From the NCBI GenBank assembly GCA_963804245.1, contig CAWDPQ010000020.1, positions 124,001 to 188,000 of the forward strand: a stretch of 64,000 nucleotides of DNA, in the 5' to 3' direction. The stretch comes from CAWDPQ01 sp963804245. Its GTDB lineage: Bacteria > Acidobacteriota > Vicinamibacteria > Vicinamibacterales > 2-12-FULL-66-21. Each line of letters starts with the position of its first letter. Position 1 is the first letter of the stretch. This document shows positions 1-7,391 of this stretch, one piece after another. Position numbers and translations under genes: made by a program. The notes beneath the pieces were generated by a model. That model was not told the DNA's origin, made no database searches, and was given only the letters and a program-made list of their open reading frames with translations.

Positions 1-202
1 ACGCGGCGAGCGGTATCCGTTGAGCGCGCATGTGCGCGATCGTAGCACTTCCGGCTGAAGCCGGAAGCCACGGAAAAACAGATTGCGTGGCTTCCGCCTT
101 CAGGCGGAAGAACCACGGGCCGGACGGCCTCGCGCGACGACCCAGCCCGGCGGCAGCTGCGGTCGCGACGACGAGCGCGACGGCAGACGTCCGCGGCATC
201 AT
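1..202 (-). CDS. partial hypothetical protein with N-terminal hydrophobic segment (cut by window edge)
   Basis: An open frame on the minus strand begins at an ATG that overlaps the marR stop (ATGATG at 202-197) and stays open to base 1, so at least 66 codons are visible. The first 20 or so residues look like a signal peptide or anchor (PRTSAVALVVATAAAAGLG). From about residue 30 the frame runs through the REP-like repeat at 48-118, giving the residues FRLKAEAT. The start-stop overlap with marR suggests translational coupling. No family is recognised. It could also be a chance open frame through a repeat. Confidence 0.3.
   Translation of the reverse strand, partial: MMPRTSAVALVVATAAAAGLGRRARPSGPWFFRLKAEATQSVFPWLPASAGSATIAHMRAQRIPLAA
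48..118. repeat. REP-like paired hairpin element, copy 1
   Basis: Two palindromic units. Bases 48-67 read CTTCCGGCTGAAGCCGGAAG followed by CCACGG. Bases 88-110 start GTGGCTTCCGCC and close with GGCGGAAG around a TTCA loop. The outer GTGGCTTCC/GGAAGCCAC words are complementary between units, so each unit or the pair can fold. Related copies lie at 6224-6306 and 56221-56281. Confidence 0.8.
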
Positions 203-214
203 GGACGTCTGCCG
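181..214. terminator. 12-bp perfect stem-loop at the marR 3' end
   Basis: CGGCAGACGTCC (181-192) and GGACGTCTGCCG (203-214) are perfect inverted repeats around a 10-base loop. The right arm is the last codons of marR and the loop holds its stop. No T-run follows on either strand, so it may be a processing or attenuation hairpin rather than a classical terminator. Confidence 0.4.
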
Positions 215-651
215 GGAAGCTTTTCCAGGATGCCGACGGCGCGTTCGAGCGCCGCGAGATCCGTCTCGGAGAGGTCGTTCAATTCCGCCGCAAGCGCCGC
301 CACCCGGCGGGCGCGACCTTCTGCCATCAGCCGGGCGCCTTTCGAGGTGGCTCGCAGCAGTGCTGCCCGGGCGTCCGACGCATCTGACTCACGCGTGACG
401 AGACCATCGTGCTCGAGCGCCGCGACGATCGGCGTCATTGTCGGGGTACGAACCTGTTCAGCATTCGCCAGCGCTGAGACCCGGATCGGCCCGGCAAACA
501 CGATTACGGACAGCGCCGACAGGCGAGCCGCGCTGAGGCCCGAGGCATCGTCGACGCGGCGGACGCGCCGCAGCAGGTGGATCGCGGCCGAGTGCAGCCT
601 GTCGGCGAGGATCGCGGGCGATCGTGAAGGGGTACTTGCGCGACGGGCCAT
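199..651 (-). CDS. MarR-family transcriptional regulator
   Basis: This is a 150-residue winged-helix DNA-binding regulator, normal in length for MarR proteins, which bind palindromes as dimers and usually respond to small phenolic or toxic ligands. The helix-turn-helix lies around residues 55-85 (SALANAEQVRTPTMTPIVAALE). The wing signature follows as DARAALLRATSKG. The ATG at 651 sits only 6 bases after a TATACT -10 box, so the transcript is probably leaderless. It diverges from an ankyrin-repeat gene, with a perfect palindrome between the two starts, the expected arrangement for autoregulation. The effector is unknown. Confidence 0.88.
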   Translation of the reverse strand: MARRASTPSRSPAILADRLHSAAIHLLRRVRRVDDASGLSAARLSALSVIVFAGPIRVSALANAEQVRTPTMTPIVAALEHDGLVTRESDASDARAALLRATSKGARLMAEGRARRVAALAAELNDLSETDLAALERAVGILEKLPGRRP

Positions 652-665
652 GGTGGCAGTATAAC
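636..665 (+). promoter_or_regulatory. candidate promoter of the ankyrin gene
   Basis: TTGCGC (636-641), an 18-base spacer and TATAAC (660-665) precede the ankyrin ATG at 701. The predicted start site falls inside the palindrome. The gene has its own Shine-Dalgarno (GGGAGG at 689-694). Confidence 0.35.
658..663 (-). promoter_or_regulatory. -10 box of a probably leaderless marR promoter
   Basis: On the minus strand TATACT (663-658) is followed by GCCACC and then the ATG at 651. This places the expected start site at or within a base or two of the start codon. There is no Shine-Dalgarno sequence. The likely -35 region falls inside the 666-686 palindrome. Confidence 0.5.
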
Positions 666-686
666 TTAGTTAGGCTAGCTAACTAA
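666..686. promoter_or_regulatory. MarR-type operator palindrome between divergent genes
   Basis: TTAGTTAG (666-673) and CTAACTAA (679-686) form a perfect 8-bp inverted repeat around GCTAG. It overlaps the upstream region of the marR -10 box and lies just downstream of TATAAC (660-665), the candidate ankyrin-gene -10 box. A dimer bound here would block both promoters. Confidence 0.6.
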
Positions 687-700
687 TCGGGAGGATAGTC

Positions 701-1258
701 ATGGCTGCTACAGAACCGGGCTCCTCGATCCTCACGGCGATGTATAACCGCAAGCGCGACGAGGCGGTCCGCCTGGCGGCGGCTGCGTCCACGCTCACGG
801 TCTGGGAAGCGGCCGCCCTCGGCGACGACGACCGCCTGCAAGCGTTGCTCGACCGCGATCCCGGACTGGCGAACGCCTATGCGGCCGACGGCTTCCTGCC
901 ACTGAGCCTTGCGGCGTTCTTCGCACCGGCTGCCACCACCAAACTGCTGCTCGAGCGCGGGGCGATTCCAGGCACTGCCGCGCGCAACGACATGAAGGTG
1001 CAGGCGCTGCATGCTGCCGTCGCCGCGCGCAATGCCGACGCCGTCTCGGTGCTCCTCGACCGTGGCGCGGATCCGAACGCGCGACAACAGATCGGCTATA
1101 CGCCGTTGATGGGAGCGGCATCGGCCGGACGCGCGGATCTGGTCGACCTGCTCCTGCAACGCGGGGCCGACCCGTCGCTCGTCAGCGAAGAGGGAAAAAC
1201 CGCGGCCGACATCGCCCGCGAGCACGGTCACAACGAACTCGCCAGGAGGCTCGCGTGA
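701..1258 (+). CDS. ankyrin-repeat protein
   Basis: A 185-residue soluble protein with about four ankyrin repeats from residue ~60 to the C-terminus. Clear cores are LPLSLAAFF, QALHAAVAARNADAVSVLL, YTPLMGAASAGRADLVDLLL and KTAADIAREHGHNELARRL, each ending in the RGA(D/I)P turn. The first 50 residues are helical and lack repeats. Ankyrin repeats are protein-binding scaffolds; no enzymatic motif is seen. GGGAGG lies 6 bases before the ATG. Divergence from marR across a shared palindrome suggests it is the regulator's target. Confidence 0.85.
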   Translation: MAATEPGSSILTAMYNRKRDEAVRLAAAASTLTVWEAAALGDDDRLQALLDRDPGLANAYAADGFLPLSLAAFFAPAATTKLLLERGAIPGTAARNDMKVQALHAAVAARNADAVSVLLDRGADPNARQQIGYTPLMGAASAGRADLVDLLLQRGADPSLVSEEGKTAADIAREHGHNELARRLA

Positions 1259-1260
1259 GC

Positions 1261-1299
1261 GACCAACGACTTGCGACTAACGACTAACGACTAAGTTAG
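1261..1299. repeat. GACTAAC simple-word repeat
   Basis: Near-tandem GACTAAC words lie between the convergent ankyrin and rlmI-like genes. The TAG stop of the minus-strand methyltransferase (1293-1291) is made by the repeat itself. The same word family reappears at 24095-24170. Confidence 0.65.
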
Positions 1300-2451
1300 C
1301 TTCCGAAGGATGAAACACTTCAGATAGTAGGTCTCGGGAACGGTCATCAACACCGGATGGTCGCGTGACTGCATCCGTTTTTCGACCACGACGATGTCGG
1401 CGTGCGCGTCGATGGCCGCCGAGGCAACGATCTCGGCAAAATCTGCTTCGCTCACGTGGTACGAACACGTGCACGTGATCAGGATTCCTCCGGGACGGAG
1501 AATCTTCAACGCCCGGAGGTTGATTTCCTTGTAGCCGGAGAGCGCTTTCGGCAGCGCCGATCGGTTCTTCGCAAATGCCGGCGGATCGAGCACGATCGCG
1601 TCGAAGCGCTCACCACGACGTTCGAGCTCGCGCAGCTCGTCGAACACGTTCATCGCCCGCGCTTCGATATTCGTCACGCCGTTGTCCCGCGCGTTCTCCC
1701 GTATCCGGGCGACTGCCTCCTCGGAGATATCGACCGCCAGTACTTCCTCACATGACGCTGCCAACGTCAGGGCAAACGCCCCGTGATAGCTGAACGCGTC
1801 GAGCAGGCGGCCGTGCGCATAGCGCGCGGCAGCCGCCCGGTTCTCCCGCTGATCCAGAAACAGACCGGTCTTTTGTCCCTTATAGGGATCGACGCCATAG
1901 ACTACGCGCCCATCGCGCACCCGAATCGAATCCGGCACCTCGCCATGCACGACGTCGACCCGCTGTTCGAGTCCCTCGAGCGTCCGCACTTTGGGATCGT
2001 TGCGAGCCAGGATCCCTGCCGGCCGCAGGGTCTCGACCAGCAGGCGCGTGATGTCGGGAAGGAGGCGGTCGGTACCCTGCGACAGCGTCTGCAGCACGAG
2101 GTAGTCGCCATAACGGTCGACGATCAGCGAAGGCAACAAATCGGCCTCGCCGTGGATCACCCGGTACGCCGTCGCATCGATTGCCAGCGCTGCCCGATAA
2201 GCAACCGCCTGTTCGATCCGCGCGCGCCACGTCTCGAGATCCGGCGGCGCATCGCCGCGCGTGAACAGCCGCAGGGCGATTTCGGATCGACTGCTGTAAA
2301 GCGCGTATCCGATGGCCCGGCCCCGCGGACCAACCACGCGCACCATCGCACCAGGCTCCCCTTCGGCACGCAGCACGTCCGACCGATACACCCACAAATG
2401 TCCGAGCCGGACCCGCTCTTCGCCCCGACGGTTTACCGTGACGTCGACCAT
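1291..2451 (-). CDS. rlmI: class I rRNA methyltransferase, RlmI-like (23S m5C)
   Basis: A 386-residue SAM-dependent RNA cytosine methyltransferase of the RlmI/YccW type, which in E. coli makes m5C1962 of 23S rRNA. An N-terminal PUA-like RNA-binding domain covers residues ~1-75. The Rossmann methyltransferase follows, with motif I LLDAFSYHGAFAL near residue 220 and motif IV VLDPPAFAKN near 290. The motif-VI cysteine is in TCTCSYHVSEADF near 335. Length and domain order are typical. It is divergent from rpiB. The exact target base is inferred from the family. Confidence 0.85.
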   Translation of the reverse strand: MVDVTVNRRGEERVRLGHLWVYRSDVLRAEGEPGAMVRVVGPRGRAIGYALYSSRSEIALRLFTRGDAPPDLETWRARIEQAVAYRAALAIDATAYRVIHGEADLLPSLIVDRYGDYLVLQTLSQGTDRLLPDITRLLVETLRPAGILARNDPKVRTLEGLEQRVDVVHGEVPDSIRVRDGRVVYGVDPYKGQKTGLFLDQRENRAAAARYAHGRLLDAFSYHGAFALTLAASCEEVLAVDISEEAVARIRENARDNGVTNIEARAMNVFDELRELERRGERFDAIVLDPPAFAKNRSALPKALSGYKEINLRALKILRPGGILITCTCSYHVSEADFAEIVASAAIDAHADIVVVEKRMQSRDHPVLMTVPETYYLKCFILRKLT

Positions 2452-2471
2452 GTCTCCCTCACGTTACTCCG

Positions 2472-2492
2472 CGCACGTAGCACGTCGCACGT
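2472..2492. repeat. short CACGT-word repeat
   Basis: Three CACGT words in 21 bases between divergent rlmI and rpiB. They belong to the word family expanded at 15433-15575. Confidence 0.4.
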
Positions 2493-2500
2493 GAAGACTT

Positions 2501-2506
2501 TATAAT
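2501..2506 (+). promoter_or_regulatory. perfect -10 box of a probably leaderless rpiB promoter
   Basis: TATAAT at 2501-2506 lies 8 bases before the rpiB ATG at 2515, so transcription should start within about two bases of the start codon. No Shine-Dalgarno is present and no good -35 hexamer is visible. Confidence 0.55.
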
Positions 2507-2514
2507 CTCCTCTG

Positions 2515-2955
2515 ATGCGCATCGCGATCGGCGCGGACCATGCGGGTTTCGCGCTGAAAGAACATCTGGTGGCGACGTTGACCCGTCTTGGCCACGATGT
2601 CGATGATCGCGGGACGTTCACGAACGAGCCCGTCGACTATCCTCCAATCTGCGCCGACGTCGGTCGCGCCGTGGCCGCGGGCCGCGTCGACCGCGGTATC
2701 GTGCTGGGTGGCAGCGGTCAGGGTGAGCAGATGGCGGCCAACAAGATTCGTGGCGTGCGTGCGGCACTCTGTAACGACCTCTATACGGCGCGCATGTCGC
2801 GCGAGCACAACGATGCGAACGTGCTCGCCATGGGCGGCCGCATCGTGGCCTTCAGTCTGGCCGACGAAATCACCGCGGTGTGGCTGTCGACGCCTTTCGA
2901 GGGCGGCAGACACAAGAAGCGGGTGGAGCAGATCTCTGAGCTGGAGAATCATTGA
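2515..2955 (+). CDS. rpiB: ribose-5-phosphate isomerase B, actinobacterial-type active site
   Basis: A 146-residue RpiB/LacA-family isomerase interconverting ribose 5-phosphate and ribulose 5-phosphate in the pentose phosphate pathway. It shows the N-terminal GADHAGFALK motif and the AREHNDANVLAMGGR-type block. Where the E. coli enzyme has the catalytic Cys of CGTGIG, this one reads GGSGQGEQ. That matches the Mycobacterium-type RpiB, in which a Glu replaces the Cys as base, and the RHKKRVEQI tail also fits that subclass. It is directly followed by glyA, two bases after the stop. Confidence 0.88.
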   Translation: MRIAIGADHAGFALKEHLVATLTRLGHDVDDRGTFTNEPVDYPPICADVGRAVAAGRVDRGIVLGGSGQGEQMAANKIRGVRAALCNDLYTARMSREHNDANVLAMGGRIVAFSLADEITAVWLSTPFEGGRHKKRVEQISELENH

Positions 2956-2957
2956 CG

Positions 2958-4229
2958 ATGCCTATCAACACTGAAGTTCCCGTCCGCTGGCGCGCGCTCT
3001 CGGAAACCGATCCTGACATCGCCGCGGCGATCCGGGACGAGCGTCACCGGCAGAACAGCGGCCTCGAGCTCATCGCCTCGGAAAATTTCGTCAGCCAGGC
3101 AGTGCTCGAAGCGGCCGGATCGGTGTTGACCAACAAGTACGCCGAGGGTTATCCGGGAAAGCGGTACTACGGCGGATGCGAGTTCGTCGATGTCGCCGAG
3201 TCGTTGGCCATTGCGCGCGCGCGCGAGTTGTTTGGCGCTGAACACGCCAACGTGCAGCCCCACTCGGGCGCCCAGGCGAACATGGCGGTTTATTTCGCGC
3301 TGCTCAAGCCCGGTGACGTCGTGCTCGGCATGAACCTCGCGCACGGTGGGCACCTCACGCACGGCCACCCGCTGAACTTTTCCGGCAAGCTCTACACGAT
3401 CGTGCCGTACGGCGTTCGTCAGGACGACGAGCAGATCGACTACGACGAGCTCACAAAGCTGGCGCACGAGCACCGGCCGAAGATGATCATGGTCGGCGCG
3501 AGCGCCTATCCTCGCGTCATCGACTTCGAACGCATCGCCAGCGTCGGCAAGGCCGTGGGCGCTCCGATCGTGACCGACATGGCGCACATCGCCGGGCTCG
3601 TGGCGGCCAAGGTCCATCCGAGTCCGGTTCCGCATTCCGACTTCGTGACCACGACGACGCACAAGACACTCCGTGGGCCGCGTGGGGGTCTCGTCCTGTG
3701 CCGGAGCGAATACGCCAAGGATTTGGATCGATCGCTGTTCCCCGGCATCCAGGGTGGACCGCTGATGCACATCATTGCTGCCAAGGCCGTCTGTCTCAAG
3801 GAAGCCATGGAGCCCGGGTTCGTAGAGTATCAGCGTCAGATTGTCGCCAACGCGCAGCGGATGGCGGCCGGGCTGTCGTCCGCCGGGTTCCGGCTCGTCA
3901 GCGGTGGCACCGACAACCACCTGATGCTGGTCGATGTCTTTTCGCGCGGCCTGACCGGCAAGGTGGCCGAGGCCGCGCTCGGAAAGGCCGGCATTACCGT
4001 CAACAAGAACGCCATCCCCTTCGACAAGAATCCACCGATGGTGGCGAGCGGGATCAGGATCGGCACTCCGGCGATCACCAGCCGCGGGATGCGGGAACCC
4101 GAAATGGACGCCATCGCCGGCTTCATCGCGCGCGTGCTCGCATCGCCCGACGATGACAAGGCGATCGCCGCCGTACGAACGGAGGTCGAGGCGCTGTGTC
4201 GCAAGTTCCCGCTTTACCCGGAGCAATAG
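2958..4229 (+). CDS. glyA: serine hydroxymethyltransferase
   Basis: A PLP enzyme that converts serine and tetrahydrofolate to glycine and 5,10-methylene-THF, the main source of one-carbon units. The 423 residues match the family length. Visible are HSGAQAN, DMAHIAGL (the Asp-x-x-His region) and the PLP-lysine motif TTTHKTLRGPRGG near residue 230. I chose the ATG at 2958, two bases after the rpiB stop, over a TTG at 2952 that overlaps the stop. It overlaps the helicase gene downstream by 34 bases. Confidence 0.95.
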   Translation: MPINTEVPVRWRALSETDPDIAAAIRDERHRQNSGLELIASENFVSQAVLEAAGSVLTNKYAEGYPGKRYYGGCEFVDVAESLAIARARELFGAEHANVQPHSGAQANMAVYFALLKPGDVVLGMNLAHGGHLTHGHPLNFSGKLYTIVPYGVRQDDEQIDYDELTKLAHEHRPKMIMVGASAYPRVIDFERIASVGKAVGAPIVTDMAHIAGLVAAKVHPSPVPHSDFVTTTTHKTLRGPRGGLVLCRSEYAKDLDRSLFPGIQGGPLMHIIAAKAVCLKEAMEPGFVEYQRQIVANAQRMAAGLSSAGFRLVSGGTDNHLMLVDVFSRGLTGKVAEAALGKAGITVNKNAIPFDKNPPMVASGIRIGTPAITSRGMREPEMDAIAGFIARVLASPDDDKAIAAVRTEVEALCRKFPLYPEQ

Positions 4230-6205
4230 AGCTCAGCGCCGCCGTCTCGGAGGTGTTCGCCCCGGAAGGTACGCTCGCGCGTGCCCTGCCCGGGTTCGAA
4301 ACGCGTCCGGCGCAGCTCCAGATGGCCGATGCGGTCGCCGCCGCCTTTGCCGACGGCGGCATCCTCCTCGCCGAGGCCGGGACCGGCACGGGCAAGACGC
4401 TGGCCTACCTTGTCCCCGCCATTCTCAGCCGGCAACGCGTGCTGATTTCCACGGGCACGAAAAATCTGCAGGAACAGATCTTTTTCAAGGACCTACCCGT
4501 TCTGCGCGCATCGCTGGGGATCGATTTCAGCGCCACGTACATGAAGGGACGGGGGAACTATCTGTGTCTGCACCGCTTCGACGCCCTGCGCAACGAGGGC
4601 GCGCAGGCGGCGTTTCCCTCGTTCGTCACAAGTGCAGACGAGGCGCACCAGCTGCGATTGATCGAACGCTGGGTGGGAGGCACCGAAACCGGCGATCGCG
4701 CCGAGATCGAAGAGCTGCCGGAGGACCTGCCCTTCTGGAAAGAGATTTCGGCGAGCGCCGAGAACTGCATCGGCACCGACTGTCCGCGCTACAACGACTG
4801 TTTCGTCACCCTGATGCGCCAGCGTGCCGCCGCATCCGACGTCGTCATCGTGAACCACCACCTGCTCTGTGCCGACGCCGCTGTCCGTCAGAGCGCCTAC
4901 GGCGAAGTCATTCCGGAATGCAGCCACGCGATCATCGACGAGGCGCACCAGCTCGAAGACGTCGCCACGCAGTACTTCGGTCGGGCGGTCAGCTCGCACC
5001 GGGTCGACGACCTGGCTCGCGACGGGATGCGTCTGCTCGCGACGAACATGGTCGCCGATCGCGAGCGTGCTGATTCGATTGCAACCGATCTGCAACGGAT
5101 CAAGGACTATGCCCGGACATTCTTCGCCGGCCTTCAAGCGCTGCGCTTCGAGCTGCCGGGGGCGCAGTTCGGGGACGCGCGCGCGCGGATTGGACCTTCG
5201 CAAACGGCCAGGTTCGCCGAGGAGGGCGCCGGGCTCACGGGTGCGCTTCAGGGGCTGATCTCCGACATCTCCCTGTCGAAAGATGCGCCGGAAGACGTCA
5301 TCGCCCTGGGCCGTCGCGCCGCCGAGCTGCGTGACGACCTGGAGTTTCTAATCAGGGCCGACGATCCGGCTTACGTGTTCTATCTGGAGCTGCGCGGACG
5401 AGCCGTGTACCTTCGCGCCTCTCCCATCGACGTCTCGGAGATCGTCCGCGAAGTGCTGTTCGATCGCATGAGGGTGACCGTGCTGACCTCGGCGACCCTG
5501 TCCGTCGACAAGTCGTTCGAATACCTGCGACAGCGGCTGGGCATTCGCCGGGCGTCGGAGATCCGCCTCGATTCGGAATTCGACTACGCGAAACAGTCCG
5601 TGCTGTATTTGCCGCGCCGGATGCCCGATCCACGGTCGCCGCAGTTCGCTGATGCGGCCTCGCGCGAGGTCCTGGAGCTGCTTCGCCGCAGCCGCGGCCG
5701 CGCCTTCGTGCTGTTCACCAGCTACGCCAATCTCCGGCAGGTGCAACGGGTTGCCGAGGCGGAGCTCGAATATCCCATCCTCGTGCAGGGCACCGCGCCG
5801 CGCTCGGCGCTGCTGCGCGATTTCAAAGCCACTCCGAACGCCGTGCTGCTGGCGACGTCGAGCTTCTGGCAGGGCGTGGATGTCGTCGGCGACGCCCTCA
5901 GCTGCGTCATCATCGACAAGCTGCCGTTCGCATCGCCCGGCGATCCCATCACCGCGGCGCGAATCGAGGCCATAAACGCTCGCGGGGGGTCGGCGTTCGG
6001 GGATTACCAGATCCCGCTGGCCGTTCTCGCCCTGAAGCAGGGTCTGGGACGCCTGCTCCGCCACCGCGACGACCGCGGCGTGCTGGCCGTTCTCGATCCC
6101 CGCCTCAAGACCATGGGATACGGTCGGCGATTTCTCGACTCGCTGCCTCCTGCGCCAATTACGCACACACTCGACGACGTCGCCCGGTTCTTCGCGGTTG
6201 GATAG
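4196..6205 (+). CDS. dinG: ATP-dependent DNA helicase, DinG/XPD family (Fe-S)
   Basis: A 669-residue superfamily-2 5'-3' helicase. Walker A is AGTGTGKT near residue 65 and the DEAH box is IIDEAHQLED near 245. Four cysteines typical of the XPD-like 4Fe-4S domain lie between them, one in YLCLHR and three in ENCIGTDCPRYNDC. The Arg finger motif is GLGRLLRH near 620. The family resolves R-loops and G-quadruplexes during replication and repair. The GTG start at 4196 has GGAGG 10 bases upstream and lies inside the end of glyA, implying coupling. Confidence 0.9.
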   Translation: MSQVPALPGAIELSAAVSEVFAPEGTLARALPGFETRPAQLQMADAVAAAFADGGILLAEAGTGTGKTLAYLVPAILSRQRVLISTGTKNLQEQIFFKDLPVLRASLGIDFSATYMKGRGNYLCLHRFDALRNEGAQAAFPSFVTSADEAHQLRLIERWVGGTETGDRAEIEELPEDLPFWKEISASAENCIGTDCPRYNDCFVTLMRQRAAASDVVIVNHHLLCADAAVRQSAYGEVIPECSHAIIDEAHQLEDVATQYFGRAVSSHRVDDLARDGMRLLATNMVADRERADSIATDLQRIKDYARTFFAGLQALRFELPGAQFGDARARIGPSQTARFAEEGAGLTGALQGLISDISLSKDAPEDVIALGRRAAELRDDLEFLIRADDPAYVFYLELRGRAVYLRASPIDVSEIVREVLFDRMRVTVLTSATLSVDKSFEYLRQRLGIRRASEIRLDSEFDYAKQSVLYLPRRMPDPRSPQFADAASREVLELLRRSRGRAFVLFTSYANLRQVQRVAEAELEYPILVQGTAPRSALLRDFKATPNAVLLATSSFWQGVDVVGDALSCVIIDKLPFASPGDPITAARIEAINARGGSAFGDYQIPLAVLALKQGLGRLLRHRDDRGVLAVLDPRLKTMGYGRRFLDSLPPAPITHTLDDVARFFAVG

Positions 6206-6223
6206 CGCGATGCGTGACGGTAC

Positions 6224-6306
6224 GTGGCTTCCGCCTTCAGGCGGAAGGCATCTCGCGACAGTACTCTTCCGCCTAAAGGCGGAAGCCACGGGACGGAAGC
6301 CACGGG
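6224..6306. repeat. REP-like paired hairpin element, copy 2
   Basis: GTGGCTTCCGCC TTCA GGCGGAAG at 6224-6246 is followed by CTTCCGCCTAAAGGCGGAAG and CCACGG at 6266-6291, and by a partial third GGAAGCCACGG (6295-6305). It lies between the helicase and TPR genes, consistent with a hairpin at a transcript end. Confidence 0.8.
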
Positions 6307-6415
6307 ACCTACCACGTGATGTACACTATTCCCGCAAATCGGTCGTAATCTGACGTCTTAAAGGAAGAGCTGCAAATAGCCGCGGCGTGTCGCGGTGTTG
6401 TTGACGGAGGTTCGC

Positions 6416-7390
6416 ATGGTGGGCGCGTTTATCCGCCGGTTGGCACCGGCGACCGTGATGCTCGGGGTAGCGTTGTGGGCGTCTCCGGCGCTGGCGCAGA
6501 CCGGACAGGTCAAGGGCAAGGTGGTCGACGCCAAGAACCAGCCGGTAGAGGGTGCACAGGTCGTCATCGAGATGACCGAAGGCATGGTCCGGAAGCACGA
6601 GGTCAAGACGAACAGGCGCGGCGAGTTCATCCAGATCGGGCTCACCCCCGGCCAGTACAAGATCACCGCGTCCAAAGACGGCATGAGCCAGAGCTTCCCG
6701 CAGCGGATCGGACTCGACATGGCGGAGGTGAATTTCACGCTGAAGCCAGGCAGCGCCGCCGACATGTCCGATGACGAGCGCAAGAAGGTCGAGGCCCGCA
6801 ATGCGGCCATCCGCGGGGCGTTCGACGCCGGCGTCAAACTGGGCGCCGAAGGCAAGTACGACGAAGGGATTGCCAAGTTCAACGAGGTGATCGCCGCGCT
6901 CCCGAAGTGCGTGGAGTGCTATGCCAACATCGGCGAGTTCTATTTCCGCAAGAAGGAGTACGACCAGGCGGAAACGGCCTACAAGAAGGCGATAGAACTC
7001 AATCCGAGCTTTGGTCCCGCCTATTCCGGCCTGGCGACGCTCTACAACCAGCAGAAGAAGTTCAAGGAAGCTCAGGAAATGAGCGCGCTGGTCACCAAGC
7101 ACTCGGCCGGGGCGACGGGCGGCGTCAGCGCGGAAACGTATTTCAACCAGGGTGCGATTTCCTGGAACGCCAACAACTTCCCGGACGCCCAGGAGAAGTT
7201 CGAGGCGGCCATCAAGGCGAATCCGAACTACGCCGAGGCTCACTTCATGCTCGGCAAGGTGTACATCAACCTCGGCAAGATGCCGGAGGCGGTCACGGAG
7301 TTCGAGACGTATCTCAAGATCGCGCCGACCGGCCCGAATGCCAAGGAAGCACAGACGAACTTCGACGCGTTGAAGTCGTTCCGAAAGTAG
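6416..7390 (+). CDS. secreted TPR protein with carboxypeptidase-regulatory-like domain
   Basis: A 324-residue exported protein. A signal peptide of about 28 residues ends at SPALA-Q. A CarboxypepD_reg/Cna-B-like beta domain spans about 30-110 (GQVKGKVVDAKNQPVEGAQV). TPR repeats fill about 140-310, for example KYDEGIAKFNEVIAALP, YDQAETAYKKAIELNP and MPEAVTEFETYLKIAP. This architecture is common in Acidobacteria; it suggests a periplasmic scaffold, and no substrate can be named. I chose the ATG at 6416 because GGAGG lies 6 bases upstream; an in-frame TTG at 6395 has no such site. Confidence 0.82.
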   Translation: MVGAFIRRLAPATVMLGVALWASPALAQTGQVKGKVVDAKNQPVEGAQVVIEMTEGMVRKHEVKTNRRGEFIQIGLTPGQYKITASKDGMSQSFPQRIGLDMAEVNFTLKPGSAADMSDDERKKVEARNAAIRGAFDAGVKLGAEGKYDEGIAKFNEVIAALPKCVECYANIGEFYFRKKEYDQAETAYKKAIELNPSFGPAYSGLATLYNQQKKFKEAQEMSALVTKHSAGATGGVSAETYFNQGAISWNANNFPDAQEKFEAAIKANPNYAEAHFMLGKVYINLGKMPEAVTEFETYLKIAPTGPNAKEAQTNFDALKSFRK

Positions 7391-7391
7391 G

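Noticed and set aside
2949..4226. 425-codon minus-strand ORF opposite glyA
   Set aside because: A mirror ORF from high GC at third codon positions; no family features, and glyA is unmistakable.
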